Shown piece after piece: positions 36,581-45,372 of a DNA stretch of 64,000 bases. This stretch comes from Sulfobacillus acidophilus DSM 10332 (lineage in GTDB: Bacteria > Bacillota > Sulfobacillia > Sulfobacillales > Sulfobacillaceae). The stretch covers positions 1,984,001-2,048,000 of the forward strand of contig CP003179.1 in the NCBI GenBank assembly GCA_000237975.1, in the 5' to 3' direction. How positions within the stretch are numbered: the stretch's first letter is position 1; each line of letters begins with the position of its first letter. The notes below the pieces were generated by a model. It did no database searches. It saw only the letters and a program-made list of their open reading frames with translations, and was not told the origin of the DNA. The position numbers and the translations under genes were made by a program.

Positions 36581-36621
36581 TGCTTGTCTCCTCCCCAATC
36601 CCGACCGCCCATGATTTCCTC

Positions 36622-36633
36622 TTATGCTATACT
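36622..36633 (+). promoter_or_regulatory. Extended -10 promoter of the thioesterase gene
   Basis: TTATGCTATACT (36622-36633) contains TGC-TATACT, an extended -10 box about 70 bp before the ATG at 36703. The same 12-mer is found before hemQ. Confidence 0.5.
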
Positions 36634-36702
36634 AACGCAATATCAAGGATTCTTATAGCGTTTGGATCCGAATGACATGATGACAGAAAGGCAGGAAATG
36701 GT

Positions 36703-37122
36703 ATGTTTCATGAAACCCGGCTACGGGTGAGGTTTGGCGAAACGGACTTGGCCGGCCACGTCAACAATGCCGTCTACCTCAGCTATTTGGAAGAAGCCCG
36801 GGTCGATTTCTTTCGATCAGTGTTCGAAACCGAAAGAGTGCCCCTCATTTTGGCCTCCGCCAAACTCGACTTTATGCGACAAGTCTTTTTCCCCGATATC
36901 CTGCGGATTGAAACCGGCATCCTTCGTCTCGGCCGCACCAGTTTTGACATGCTCCATCGTTTGTTCCGGGAGGAAACCGGGGAAATCGCCTTGATGGGAG
37001 TCGCCACGCTTGTTCGCTTCAACTATGATCAGCAAGCGCCCGAACCGTTAGACGTGTTTTGGCGCGACCGACTGAACCGGTATCTAGTCGAACCGCACGT
37101 ATCCGGCCGGGACCCGTCTTAA
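36703..37122 (+). CDS. Acyl-CoA thioesterase, 4HBT/YbgC family
   Basis: A 139-residue hot-dog-fold thioesterase. RVRFGETDLAGHVNNAVYL at the N-terminus contains the catalytic Asp (D in ETDLAGHVN), followed by YLEEARVDFF and LRIETGILRLGRTSFDM, as in 4-hydroxybenzoyl-CoA thioesterase and YbgC. It would hydrolyse short or medium acyl-CoA esters. The ATG follows AGGAAATGGT. The end overlaps the convergent membrane-protein gene by 4 bp. Confidence 0.88.
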   Translation: MFHETRLRVRFGETDLAGHVNNAVYLSYLEEARVDFFRSVFETERVPLILASAKLDFMRQVFFPDILRIETGILRLGRTSFDMLHRLFREETGEIALMGVATLVRFNYDQQAPEPLDVFWRDRLNRYLVEPHVSGRDPS

Positions 37123-37376
37123 CGCGGGTCTCGCCGGCTTAGACTCCGATCGATATAGGTTAAAATGCCTCCGCCGAGCGCCCAAAGCCAAACGGCACCC
37201 GTGACGGGCCAGAGAACCATATCCAAAAAGCCGAAAGACACCAGGCGCAGTAGCCACACCATAAACAAGAGGCCCAATTGCACAAGGCCACTGAGCCATT
37301 TCCCCATTATTAAGGTCCCGACCCCCGGGACAAATAAATTAATCACGATGCCGACTCCTGCTAAGGTTCGCCCCAT
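37119..37376 (-). CDS. Small membrane protein
   Basis: An 85-residue protein with two or three hydrophobic segments (AGVGIVINLFVPGVGTLIMG, VQLGLLFMVWLLRLVSFGFL, VLWPVTGAVWLWALGGGILT). The start is the ATG at 37376, with GGCGAGGTGATCCG upstream; a longer frame adds nine residues. The pattern PGVGTLIMGKW recalls TM2-domain proteins, but the resemblance is weak. It overlaps the convergent thioesterase gene by 4 bp. No function is known. Confidence 0.65.
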   Translation of the reverse strand: MGRTLAGVGIVINLFVPGVGTLIMGKWLSGLVQLGLLFMVWLLRLVSFGFLDMVLWPVTGAVWLWALGGGILTYIDRSLSRRDPR

Positions 37377-37538
37377 TCGGATCACCTCGCCTATTTCCAT
37401 CATACGCCTTTCTATCGCATCGGGCGGCTATCCACGCCGGAGAAAATTTCTCCAGTAAGCGCCCCCTGCTTGCGACTAATAGAACGGCAGGATAATATAA
37501 GAGAACATTCGTTTGTAATTGCGGAGGAGGGAAGGCCG

Positions 37539-38444
37539 ATGCCGACGCGCCAAATTCGGGAATGGCAAGCCGGTCAGGCATTAAACCGGGCGCCCAACGG
37601 CATTCATTTCGGATTTCACTATTCGCTAAACCCCTATCGCGGCTGCGCGCACGCCTGTCGCTATTGTTATGCCCGCGAATCCCATCGCTACCTGGATCTG
37701 AACCTGGCCGAGGATTTCGAGACGCGGCTCTTTGCTAAAGAGAACTTGCCTAGACGGCTTGGCGCGGAATTGAAGAAAATCCCGGTGGCCCGTCAAATTG
37801 CCATCGGCACGGTAACCGATCCCTATCAACCGTTGGAAAGCCGACACCGTCTCACAGAAGAAGCCTTAAAAGTCCTGACCGAAAGCGGCCACCCGTTTAC
37901 CGTCACGACCAAATCCCCGTTAATTTTGCGGGATCTGGAGTTGTTGGCCGTGCTCGGGCGCCGCCGACAAGTCGCCGTCAATATCAGTCTCATCACCCTG
38001 GACAAAGCGCTCCTCCGGATCCTCGAACCCGCGACCGCCCCGCCGGCCCGTCGCCTCGAGACCATTCGCCGATTGCGTGCCGCCGATATTCCGGTGGGGC
38101 TTTTTCTGGCGCCTATCATTCCCGGTTTGACGGACCGGCCGGGAGAAATCGAGGAGTTGGCCACGGCCGCCATCGAGGCCGGCGCAGCCTGGGTGATGGC
38201 GGCCCCGGCCCGGTTAAGTCCGCCCCTGAAGGCCTATTTTTTGAACCGGCTGAGGGAGACCCATCCCGAATCCGCCCGGATGCTGGCGTCCCTTTATGAA
38301 GACCGTCAAACTCCGCCGAGCGCGTATTACGACCGCCTCCGACGACGAATCGATCCCGTGTTGGCGCGGCACGGAGTCAGCCCAAAGCCCCTAATGCCGG
38401 TGGCCTATGAAATCGTCCGACAAACCCGCTTTGTTTTTGACTAA
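37539..38444 (+). CDS. Radical SAM protein, SplB-like (Rv2578c family)
   Basis: A 301-residue radical SAM enzyme. NPYRGCAHACRYCYARESH near residue 30 holds the CxxxCxxC cluster ligands, and IGTVTDPYQPLESRH and FTVTTKSPLILRDLELL follow in the order seen in SplB-like and Rv2578c-like proteins. LAPIIPGLTDRPGEIEELA is also typical. Family members include spore photoproduct lyase, but the sequence is shorter and lacks its C-terminal Cys-containing region, so a DNA-repair role is only possible. The ATG at 37539 follows GGAGGAGGGAAGG. Confidence 0.85.
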   Translation: MPTRQIREWQAGQALNRAPNGIHFGFHYSLNPYRGCAHACRYCYARESHRYLDLNLAEDFETRLFAKENLPRRLGAELKKIPVARQIAIGTVTDPYQPLESRHRLTEEALKVLTESGHPFTVTTKSPLILRDLELLAVLGRRRQVAVNISLITLDKALLRILEPATAPPARRLETIRRLRAADIPVGLFLAPIIPGLTDRPGEIEELATAAIEAGAAWVMAAPARLSPPLKAYFLNRLRETHPESARMLASLYEDRQTPPSAYYDRLRRRIDPVLARHGVSPKPLMPVAYEIVRQTRFVFD

Positions 38445-38474
38445 TCCCCAGGTTCTCAGGGGCAAATCGCGGCC

Positions 38475-39431
38475 CTACAGGTTGTAACGGACGTGGGCCG
38501 TCTTGACAATGCCGTTAGAAAAGGTTTGAAACTGCTGGTACTTTTGATTTTGGGTCAACTGCTGTTCAATCTGACTTTCAACCGAACTAAACGGCTCTAA
38601 CGTCGCCGGCTTTTCGGCTTCCACCTCAATCACATGATACCCGAACTGCGAATGGGCAATACCGAATTGACCGGGCTTCAGTTTGTCCATTTCTTCGTAA
38701 AACGGCTGAACAAAACCCGAAGCGGCACCTGTATCGACCCATCCGAGCGATCCGCCTTTATCTTTGGTGCCGGTATCAATGGAATACTTCTTGGCTAACG
38801 CGGCAAAATTCGCCCCGTGGTCCGCCTCCACCTGCGCCAGAATCGATTCCGCCAAACTTTTTTGTTTGACCAAAATGTGGCGAACCAAGACTTGGGCCGG
38901 GGTTTGAAATTGCGACGGATGGGCATCATAATAGGCTTTTGCCGTACTGGCCGACACCGCCGGCACTTTCGCCGTTTCTTGGGCGAACGCGGCCTGCAAA
39001 ACCATTTGCTGGGTTAAAAAGTTGGTTAGGGTCGCCGTCGTCAAATGATAATGTTTGAGCGTCGATTGCATGGCGGTGGTGCCCCCCAGCGCCAATGCGA
39101 CGTTCTCGTCGAGAAACTGGGTGGCTTCCTGGTGCGCCTTGGTTTCCGTAATCAAATGATGCTTCAAGGCCCACTGTTCGACCGCGATTTCCGACGCCAA
39201 CTCTTTGACTTGCTGTTTTTTCGCACTGGCACCGGTCGGTAGGGTAACACCTTGGAGAAGATTGGTCGCCGCCACCGCCACCTGCCAGTCCGATTCGGTG
39301 ATCGCCTGGCCATTGACCACCGCCAACGGCTTGGGGGCAGCCGTCGGACTGGACGTGGTTCCGCACCCCGCGATCATGAGGGCTGTGGCCGCCACCACTC
39401 CTATCCCGACGAGTCGTGTTTGCTTGATCAT
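38475..39431 (-). CDS. Foldase lipoprotein, PrsA/parvulin-like peptidyl-prolyl isomerase
   Basis: A 318-residue exported protein with a lipoprotein signal (IGVVAATALMIAGCGTT, lipobox IAGC). The C-terminal parvulin domain (about 180-280) has VLVRHILVKQKSLAES, LAKKYSIDTGTKDKGGSLGWV, FYEEMDKLKPGQFG and FGYHVIEVE, the rotamase family order. It likely folds secreted proteins at the membrane, which fits a genome that exports many surface proteins. The ATG follows GAAAGGGGATAGACGC. Confidence 0.92.
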   Translation of the reverse strand: MIKQTRLVGIGVVAATALMIAGCGTTSSPTAAPKPLAVVNGQAITESDWQVAVAATNLLQGVTLPTGASAKKQQVKELASEIAVEQWALKHHLITETKAHQEATQFLDENVALALGGTTAMQSTLKHYHLTTATLTNFLTQQMVLQAAFAQETAKVPAVSASTAKAYYDAHPSQFQTPAQVLVRHILVKQKSLAESILAQVEADHGANFAALAKKYSIDTGTKDKGGSLGWVDTGAASGFVQPFYEEMDKLKPGQFGIAHSQFGYHVIEVEAEKPATLEPFSSVESQIEQQLTQNQKYQQFQTFSNGIVKTAHVRYNL

Positions 39432-39660
39432 GCGTCTATCCCCTTTCGTCCATGCCGTTTATTGTAACATAGCCCTGCCGCCCGTCCATGATAGCAAATC
39501 CTCTCAACCGTCCGGGCACTTAATTTGTGGCAGGGCTGCCAGTCCGGCTCGCCGAGCGGCTTAGCAAACGAATCCATTATCGCCAAACATTGACCTCGGG
39601 TTTCAAATCGCATTCAATAAAAGAGGAACCGCAAGAGACAATGCCGAGACTTCGAGGGGG

Positions 39661-40962
39661 TTGACCGACACGTTCCGTTCGTTGCGGCGTCCGCTACAAG
39701 CCGCTTTTGTCGGGGTGATGGACGTGGCCTTGCTCAATTTGGCCAACGTTCTCGCCTTTTGGCTTCGGTTCGGCGGCCGACCAGCTTATAACTGGAATGC
39801 CTATTTACACCTCATGCCGTGGGAAACGGCTATTTATCTCATCGTCTTTTATTTTTATGGTCTCTATCATTACGCCCATAAAACCTCGAATGAAATGAAA
39901 AGCGCCATTGTCACCGCAATACTGCTCGCCGGTTTTTTGACCATGGCCGTCGCCTATTTAATCGTCAACATCGGATTTCCCCGTTCCGTTTTCCTCTTGT
40001 CGATGACGCTCCAATTTCCTTTATTTGGAATCTGGCACATGGCGCATCGGTCCTATATGTTACGCACGGCGCCGGCGCGACAGGTTTTAGCGGTTGGCTC
40101 GCCCGCCGAATGGGATATGTTGAGGGTTCGAGCCGGCCAATTTTTACCCCGCATTACCCTCCGTTATTTGACCCCCGACGAGGCCGTCGAACCTGCCGTC
40201 TTTCACGGTATCGACGCGGTCATTCTCGGGCGGGTCAAGAAAGACTTGCGGGAAAAAATTTTCTTGGCCGCGATGGCCCGCAATATCCCCTGTCTTTGGT
40301 CCCCCGATACCTATGACGTGCTGGTCGCCGGCGCCCAATTAACCAGTCTTGACGATGCCCCGATGTTTTCCCTGCCGTCGGTGCGGGTGAAAGGCGGATC
40401 GCGAGCGTTTAAGCGACTGGCGGATATCGTGGTGGCGGCCCTCGGGCTGGTTCTCGCCTCCCCCGTCATGGGTCTCATTGCCGCCGCGATTTGGTTCGAC
40501 AGCGGTCGGCCCGTGCTCTATCGCCAAGACCGTGTGACCAGCGGCGGGCGCATTTTTTCCTTGATTAAATTTCGGACGATGATTCCGGATGCCGAGCGCC
40601 ACACCGGGCCGGTGCTGGCCCAAACCGAAGACCCCCGCGTGACCCCGATCGGGCGATTTTTGCGTGCCAGTCATTTGGACGAGCTGCCCCAGCTCTGGAA
40701 TATTCTCGTGGGCGATATGTCACTAGTCGGCCCCCGTCCCGAACGGCCGATATTCGTCGATCAATTTAAAGAAGAGGTGCCCCATTACGCATTACGTCAT
40801 TTGACCCCGCCGGGACTGACCGGGTTGGCCCAAGTGCTGGGCGATTATGATTCCCCGCCGGAAGAGAAAGCGACCTATGATTGGCATTACGCTAAAACCT
40901 GGTCGTGGCTCAAAGATGTGTCGATTATGATTCAAACCGTCATTCAATTATGGAGACGCTAA
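39661..40962 (+). CDS. Polyprenyl-phosphate sugar-1-phosphate transferase (WbaP/WcaJ-like)
   Basis: A 433-residue membrane enzyme that starts polysaccharide assembly by moving a sugar-phosphate onto undecaprenyl phosphate. Four N-terminal helices (about 15-130) and a Rossmann-like region are followed by the catalytic domain: RLADIVVAALGLVLASPV (membrane helix), YRQDRVTSGGRIFSLIKFRT, and SHLDELPQLWNILVGDMSLV then GPRPERP. The start is uncertain; TTG at 39661 gives the expected N-terminus but its spacing to GAGGGGG is poor. It is followed after 3 bp by a GNAT gene. Confidence 0.88.
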   Translation: MTDTFRSLRRPLQAAFVGVMDVALLNLANVLAFWLRFGGRPAYNWNAYLHLMPWETAIYLIVFYFYGLYHYAHKTSNEMKSAIVTAILLAGFLTMAVAYLIVNIGFPRSVFLLSMTLQFPLFGIWHMAHRSYMLRTAPARQVLAVGSPAEWDMLRVRAGQFLPRITLRYLTPDEAVEPAVFHGIDAVILGRVKKDLREKIFLAAMARNIPCLWSPDTYDVLVAGAQLTSLDDAPMFSLPSVRVKGGSRAFKRLADIVVAALGLVLASPVMGLIAAAIWFDSGRPVLYRQDRVTSGGRIFSLIKFRTMIPDAERHTGPVLAQTEDPRVTPIGRFLRASHLDELPQLWNILVGDMSLVGPRPERPIFVDQFKEEVPHYALRHLTPPGLTGLAQVLGDYDSPPEEKATYDWHYAKTWSWLKDVSIMIQTVIQLWRR

Positions 40963-40965
40963 CGG

Positions 40966-41451
40966 ATGAGCTGGTGCATCACCCCGATTCAAGCGTCGGA
41001 TCGGCCGTGGCTCCGCACCCTCTGGGAACGGGAATGGGGCGGACTTACCATGGTTTCTCGCGGTCGGGTTCATTTCGTTGACCGCTTGCCCGGCTGGATT
41101 GCCCGCGATAGGGACCATCGACCCGTCGGGGCCGTCACGGTCGCACAGGACGAGAAAAGCACCGAAATTGTGAGCTTAAACGCCTTAATTCCTCGTCAAG
41201 GGATTGGACGTCAGCTGCTTCTCGCGGTCGAAACCGACCCCGAAGTGCGGCGGCGCGGCCGTCTCTGGCTGATTACCTCGAACGACAATCTGGACGCGCT
41301 CGCCTTCTATCTCCGCCTGGGATATCGTCTCACCGCCATCCATCGGGATGCGATAACACGCGCCCGTGCTCAGAAGCCCTCGATTCCGTTGCGCGGGCAT
41401 TACGGCATCCCGTTATGGGATGAATGGGAGTTGGAAAAAGAACTGGACTAA
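40966..41451 (+). CDS. GNAT-family acetyltransferase
   Basis: A 161-residue acetyltransferase, three bases after the sugar transferase gene. LNALIPRQGIGRQLLLAVE (about 69-87) is the acetyl-CoA loop (Q/R-x-x-G-x-G/A) and LITSNDNLDALAFYLRLGYR the following strand-helix with the conserved Asn. The tight spacing suggests that it acts with the transferase, perhaps on a sugar nucleotide, but most GNAT proteins cannot be assigned from sequence alone. Confidence 0.8.
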   Translation: MSWCITPIQASDRPWLRTLWEREWGGLTMVSRGRVHFVDRLPGWIARDRDHRPVGAVTVAQDEKSTEIVSLNALIPRQGIGRQLLLAVETDPEVRRRGRLWLITSNDNLDALAFYLRLGYRLTAIHRDAITRARAQKPSIPLRGHYGIPLWDEWELEKELD

Positions 41452-41805
41452 GCGGCCGGGGTGCCCCGCCCTTTCGCCCTCGATGCGGCGATTTTGGGTG
41501 AGGAGACGGGAAATGTTTCAAAATATGGGGACATGACCGAACCTGGAATTATTGCAAACAGGGCAACGGATGTAACGTAAACGTAAAATAGTCCCCACCT
41601 TGGCAGGGGGGATCGTTTGTGATGGAGGGATTAGGGGGCTGATGGGATGGGCTGCGCTTTCACGTGAACCGGTAACGTGGCCGACCAGGGTAAGCAATCA
41701 GCCCAGCTCGCGGCATCTGAAAGGTCGCGTTGTGGCAATTGCTCAAACAGATATTGGAGATAGGCACGCGGTTATCTGACCGGCACGCCGGGACTCTTAG
41801 CCCAC
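41452..41805. other. Non-coding stretch at the left edge of a mobile-DNA remnant region
   Basis: No gene is supported in these 354 bp. An inverted pair TGGGGAC (41526-41532) and GTCCCCA (41591-41597) lies 58 bp apart, next to the A-rich run ACGTAAACGTAAAATA. The pair may mark the end of a transposed element, but no matching copy was found on the right side. Confidence 0.4.
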
Positions 41806-42513
41806 GTGACGGAGCGATTTGAACACTGGGCCGCGGAGGCAGCCGTCCCGGAGGCGCGAAATGATGATGAACCGCTTCCCGCCCTGGTGCAAGGATTCTT
41901 CTTGGAGCGCTTGATGACACAACGCAACGCCTCACCGGCGACGGTGAGCGCGTATCGCGATACATTCCGGCTATTGTTGCGGTATCTGGCCGACCAGCAG
42001 CAATGTCCCGCGACGACGGTCACGATGGACATGCTCCATGCAGACACCATCTTGGCCTTTTTGAATGACTTGGAAGTCCGTCGGTAGAACACCATCAAGA
42101 CCCGCAACCATCGCCTGGCCGCGATCCATTCGTTTATGGACTACATCAGCTTTCAAGCTCCGGAGTGTCTCGGACTCGTGCAACGGGTCCAGCAGATTCC
42201 GTTCAAGAAGGCCGCCACCCATGTTGTGTCCTACCTAGAACCGACCGAAATGGACGCCCTCCTAGGAGCTTGTGCTGTGGCAAAAATGCTGTATACAGAG
42301 GGTGTCCAAAAAGTCGAGACACCCCGTTATGGGCCCGAACCGTTTACGGCAGTCATGCAGGACATGATGGCACATCGTTTGTTCAACGGAATGCCCACTT
42401 ACCAAGTCCAGCCCGATGCCACTGCAAGTCGCCTTCTGGGTTCCGACTTCTTAAAGCTCGTGACCGTGTTGGCCAGAGAGCACCCGACTGATCCACACCC
42501 AGGTAAAATTTAG
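41806..42513 (+). pseudogene. Tyrosine recombinase (XerC/XerD-like) remnant
   Basis: From a GTG at 41806 the frame reads the N-terminal SAM-like domain of a tyrosine recombinase (FFLERLMTQRNASPATVSAY RDTFRLLLRYLADQQ... ILAFLNDLEVRR), then an in-frame TAG (42085-42087), then KTRNHRLAAIHSFMDYISF and VVSYLEPTEMDALLGA, the linker to the catalytic domain. After about 42270 the family similarity stops and the frame runs on as unrelated residues to 42513. The catalytic R..H-x-x-R..Y part is missing, so the gene is dead. The type recalls recombinase-in-trio elements. Confidence 0.65.
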
Positions 42514-42583
42514 CACGTCAATGTACCATACCTAGATCCACACGAAAATCCGGATACCCTGATTTTATTGCACAAACCCCTTA

Positions 42584-43438
42584 TTACTCCGTTCTGGGGT
42601 TACCCGTTTTCCGCGCGGTGAGGTGCAGGAGGGCATGGATCGTTGCAAGGTAATAGTAAAACGCCCAGCTTAGCCAAATATTCTGGTCGTAGTCTGTTTT
42701 TTGCTTCTGATTGTGATGGCGGATTCCGAAACGGTTTGCCAGTTCAAATAGATCCGATTCGTCCTTCTTGGTAATGACGGCTTGAGCCTGCGGACGCAAG
42801 TACTCTAGAACCGCTGCAAGATCCCTTACCGCATCCCTGCGATCCTCTATCGAGGAGTGGTGTCTCCGGAACTTACGAATTGCGGCATCAACTCGACCAT
42901 TGACATTCTCTTCATCAGACAAGGGTAAGCTGGCGTTAAAAAGATAATGCAATCCAGGTTGTCCCTTGGATAGGATTTCTCCGTTTGACGAGAGTTCCCA
43001 ACCATCTTGGTAGTCCGTCAGAAATTCGTTGACGGCTTCTCGAAATTCTTCTTGGCCAGCCTTCTTGTCAAAAGTTGAGTAGTGCCAACCGCAATTACAA
43101 TAATTATGGAAATAGCCGTCAATAGGCTTCGATATATAATCGTAGAGAAACTCTATTAGGTCGAAAATGTCGTTTTCGCTATATGAAAAGTCAGGTTTTA
43201 TTGGGAACAAACCGTGCTTTCTCAATTTAACCATCGCGTACGTTTCCGGATCGGTACCCATTAAACCAGGAACCTTCCCTGCATCAACACAGTCGTAACC
43301 TAAGGCTTCCTGAAAATATTCCTTTGAGTCGAACATCATATAAGTGCCATAAAACAGCTTTCTCAACAATTCCAGAGTAAGGATTACCTTGCCTTGGTCT
43401 TTGCCAGTTCGTATAGAATAGTAGCGTCGAGCGGTCAT
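42584..43438 (-). CDS. HEPN-like protein of unknown function on an A+T-rich segment
   Basis: A 284-residue protein with base composition clearly lower in G+C than its neighbours, so probably acquired. The C-terminal 45 residues read LFELANRFGIRHHNQKQKTD then YDQNIWLSWAFYYYLATIHA, a helical pair in which R-FGIR-H fits the Rx4H RNase motif of HEPN domains. Earlier are IFDLIEFLYDYIS and CNCGWHYSTF. The ATG at 43438 is 12 nt from AGGAGG. The family occurs as lone genes near mobile DNA; a defence RNase is possible, not shown. No cognate antitoxin was seen. Confidence 0.6.
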   Translation of the reverse strand: MTARRYYSIRTGKDQGKVILTLELLRKLFYGTYMMFDSKEYFQEALGYDCVDAGKVPGLMGTDPETYAMVKLRKHGLFPIKPDFSYSENDIFDLIEFLYDYISKPIDGYFHNYCNCGWHYSTFDKKAGQEEFREAVNEFLTDYQDGWELSSNGEILSKGQPGLHYLFNASLPLSDEENVNGRVDAAIRKFRRHHSSIEDRRDAVRDLAAVLEYLRPQAQAVITKKDESDLFELANRFGIRHHNQKQKTDYDQNIWLSWAFYYYLATIHALLHLTARKTGNPRTE

Positions 43439-43628
43439 GTGAGTGGCTAACCTCCTAAAACACGATTTTGTGGCGCGTTTTGGTTTGTAGAACATTGTCA
43501 CCGTACACGATGTGATAAGGGCCTAAGATCCGCTCTACCACATAGTTGTTGTCGTTCCTTCACACCTATCCCTTATTTTAAATCAAGGATGTCGTATCGG
43601 CGTGGGGTCGACGAAGGGGGAACGCCGA

Positions 43629-44240
43629 ATGTTTGAGCGGTTTTTCCACATCACGGTAACCCCATTCACCCGGGATGTGCCGCCGGAGACCTGTTACCAG
43701 GCCCCCGCTGGACCGAAAGTCTTGGGGCGTCTGGTCTATGCGGCGCAAAAGCAATGGTTTACGGTCGTGACCGGGGACTGTGGGGTCGGCAAGAGCACCA
43801 CGATCCGTCGCCTCACGGCGACGCTCGACCGTGCGATGTACAAAGTGTTAGACGTCGCCGATTCCAAGCTAACGCCTCGCCATTTTTATAAGGGATTACT
43901 GGAGCAACTGGGATATGAAGCCAAGTTCTATCGGGAGATGCCAAGCGCCAACTCCATGGGGAAACCGAAATTCTCCGCAGCGTCCATGGCCGGCATCCCG
44001 TAGTGGTCGTCGATGAAGCGCATTTATTAAACCGCGAGATCTTGGAGAGGTACGCTTCTTACTCAACGTGCCGATGGATTCGCAGAGTCCGCTGGCGCTC
44101 ATCCTGGTGGGCCAAACATCGCCTCAGCCTCCAAGCCAAAGCGGCCATCCGCCAACGCATCGATTTGCCGTGTTGGGACCGTTCCGAGGTCGCCGGCTAC
44201 ATTGATGCGCACCTACACGATGCCGGCGTACGATGCGAAC
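43629..44240 (+). pseudogene. ExeA/TniB-like transposition ATPase remnant
   Basis: The first frame (43629-44003) begins MFERFFHITVTPFTRDVPPE and has Walker A VVTGDCGVGKSTTIRR. The gene then shifts frame: +1 gives RQLHGETEILRSVHGRHPV and VVVDEAHLLNREILE (Walker B), a second shift gives EVRFLLNVPMDSQSPLALIL then VGQT, and a third shows IDLPCWDRSEVAGYIDAHL. These are consecutive parts of an AAA ATPase that accompanies DDE transposases (ExeA/TniB type). At least three frameshifts make it non-functional, and the partner transposase is absent. Confidence 0.7.
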
Positions 44241-44640
44241 GACCCGCTTGGGGGATCCGCCACGTCAATAAGAGAGCCACGGCGTTCAGCGCTCCGCTCA
44301 CCCCAAATCCGACGCCAATCCCGGCTCGGGCCGCCACCAGGCCGGCCGAAGCCAACCCGATCATGGCTCCCGCTTTGGTGGCACTGGTAAAGAGCCCCAA
44401 GTGGCGTGCGGAGTCGCCGGGTTGCCGACCCACCAACGCTTGCCCGGCGGTCCAAAAAAGCCCTCGAGCCAAACCAATCGCCAGTTGCCCGCCGATAAGG
44501 CCGCCCAAAAGGGAGGGGATTGTCAAAACCAATAGACTGGCCAGGAGACCCGCACCAAACGTGATGCGGAGCACCGCCACTTCTCGTGAGGCGGGTTGGC
44601 GATTCGATCAAGCCGGCTGCCACACATCCACTCAAAACCC
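44230..44640 (-). pseudogene. MFS transporter fragment
   Basis: On the minus strand the frame 44197-44605 reads REVAVLRITFGAGLLASLLV, GLIGGQLAIGLARGLFWTAG, ATKAGAMIGLASAGLVAARA and GFGVSGALNAVALLLTW, four to five helices of a major facilitator with an opening loop that matches the D-R-x-G-R region. It is cut at both ends and a stop codon lies at its left border. The ATPase remnant joins it near 44240, so the mobile element probably inserted into this gene. Confidence 0.6.
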
Positions 44641-44641
44641 C

Positions 44642-45226
44642 TCAGCTTTCGCGGTTATTTCCAAGATCCAAACGCGAATGCCGATATTGAAACCAGTCCG
44701 GAGCCAGCATGCCGTACACCGCGTGGTCCACGAAACGGTCAAGCAGCCGCTCCGCTTGCCGAATGACGCCTTCTTGGGTAAACCCCAGCCTTTCCGGAAT
44801 GGCCCGACTTTTCCGATTCGTTACCGCCGCTTGAATTTCGACCCGATGTAAATGGTATTCGTTAAACGCGATATCGACCATCGCTTGCACCGCCGCGGTC
44901 ATAATCCCCCGACCTTGATAGGAGGCCCCGAGCCAATAGCCAAGAGCCGTATTCCGGTTATGCCAATCGATTTGATGAAAACCCACCACTCCCGCGAGCT
45001 GTCCTTGATAAAGAATACCGGCTTGAAACCCGTTACTGGCGGCAAATTGACCTAAGGCGGTTTGAATAAACCGCGCGGTATCTTCCACCTGCCGCGTCTG
45101 ATCCACCCAGGGCAGCCACTCCCGTAAATACTCCCGCCCGGAATCAATCAAGTCATAGAGGGCGGGAGCGTCTTGTAATTCGAGCAGTTTGAGCGCAATG
45201 TGATCGTTGACGGGATGCCGAAACAC
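44642..45226 (-). CDS. GNAT acetyltransferase, RimJ/RimL type
   Basis: A 194-residue acetyltransferase read from a GTG at 45226 with GGGAGGGG upstream. LGYWLGASYQGRGIMTAAVQ (acetyl-CoA motif) and NRKSRAIPERLGFTQEGVIR (second motif, NxxSxxxxExLGF) are both complete. It is similar to the protein at 6290-6850 but is not an obvious duplicate. It stands alone next to the MFS fragment. Substrate unknown. Confidence 0.85.
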   Translation of the reverse strand: MFRHPVNDHIALKLLELQDAPALYDLIDSGREYLREWLPWVDQTRQVEDTARFIQTALGQFAASNGFQAGILYQGQLAGVVGFHQIDWHNRNTALGYWLGASYQGRGIMTAAVQAMVDIAFNEYHLHRVEIQAAVTNRKSRAIPERLGFTQEGVIRQAERLLDRFVDHAVYGMLAPDWFQYRHSRLDLGNNRES

Positions 45227-45320
45227 CCAAGACCCCTCCCTTCAAACGAACCGAATCCCTGCCGAAAGTCGCTTGCTGCAATCATACCGAATTTCTTTTC
45301 GTAACGTGCGGGGTGATGCG

Positions 45321-45351
45321 AAAAAAAGCCAGCTCCTTGAGGGGAGCTGGC
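45321..45351 (-). terminator. Rho-independent terminator
   Basis: GCCAGCTCC (45328-45336) and GGAGCTGGC (45343-45351) form a 9-bp stem with a 6-nt loop. The minus strand continues with TTTTTTT (45327-45321). It lies 21 bp after the stop of the repeat protein gene. Confidence 0.9.
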
Positions 45352-45372
45352 GTTGAGGCGATAGACGAGCTA

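Noticed and set aside
42085-42087. In-frame TAG in the recombinase remnant read as recoding (pyrrolysine)
   Set aside because: The same gene also loses its catalytic domain, so a nonsense mutation in a dead gene is the simpler account.
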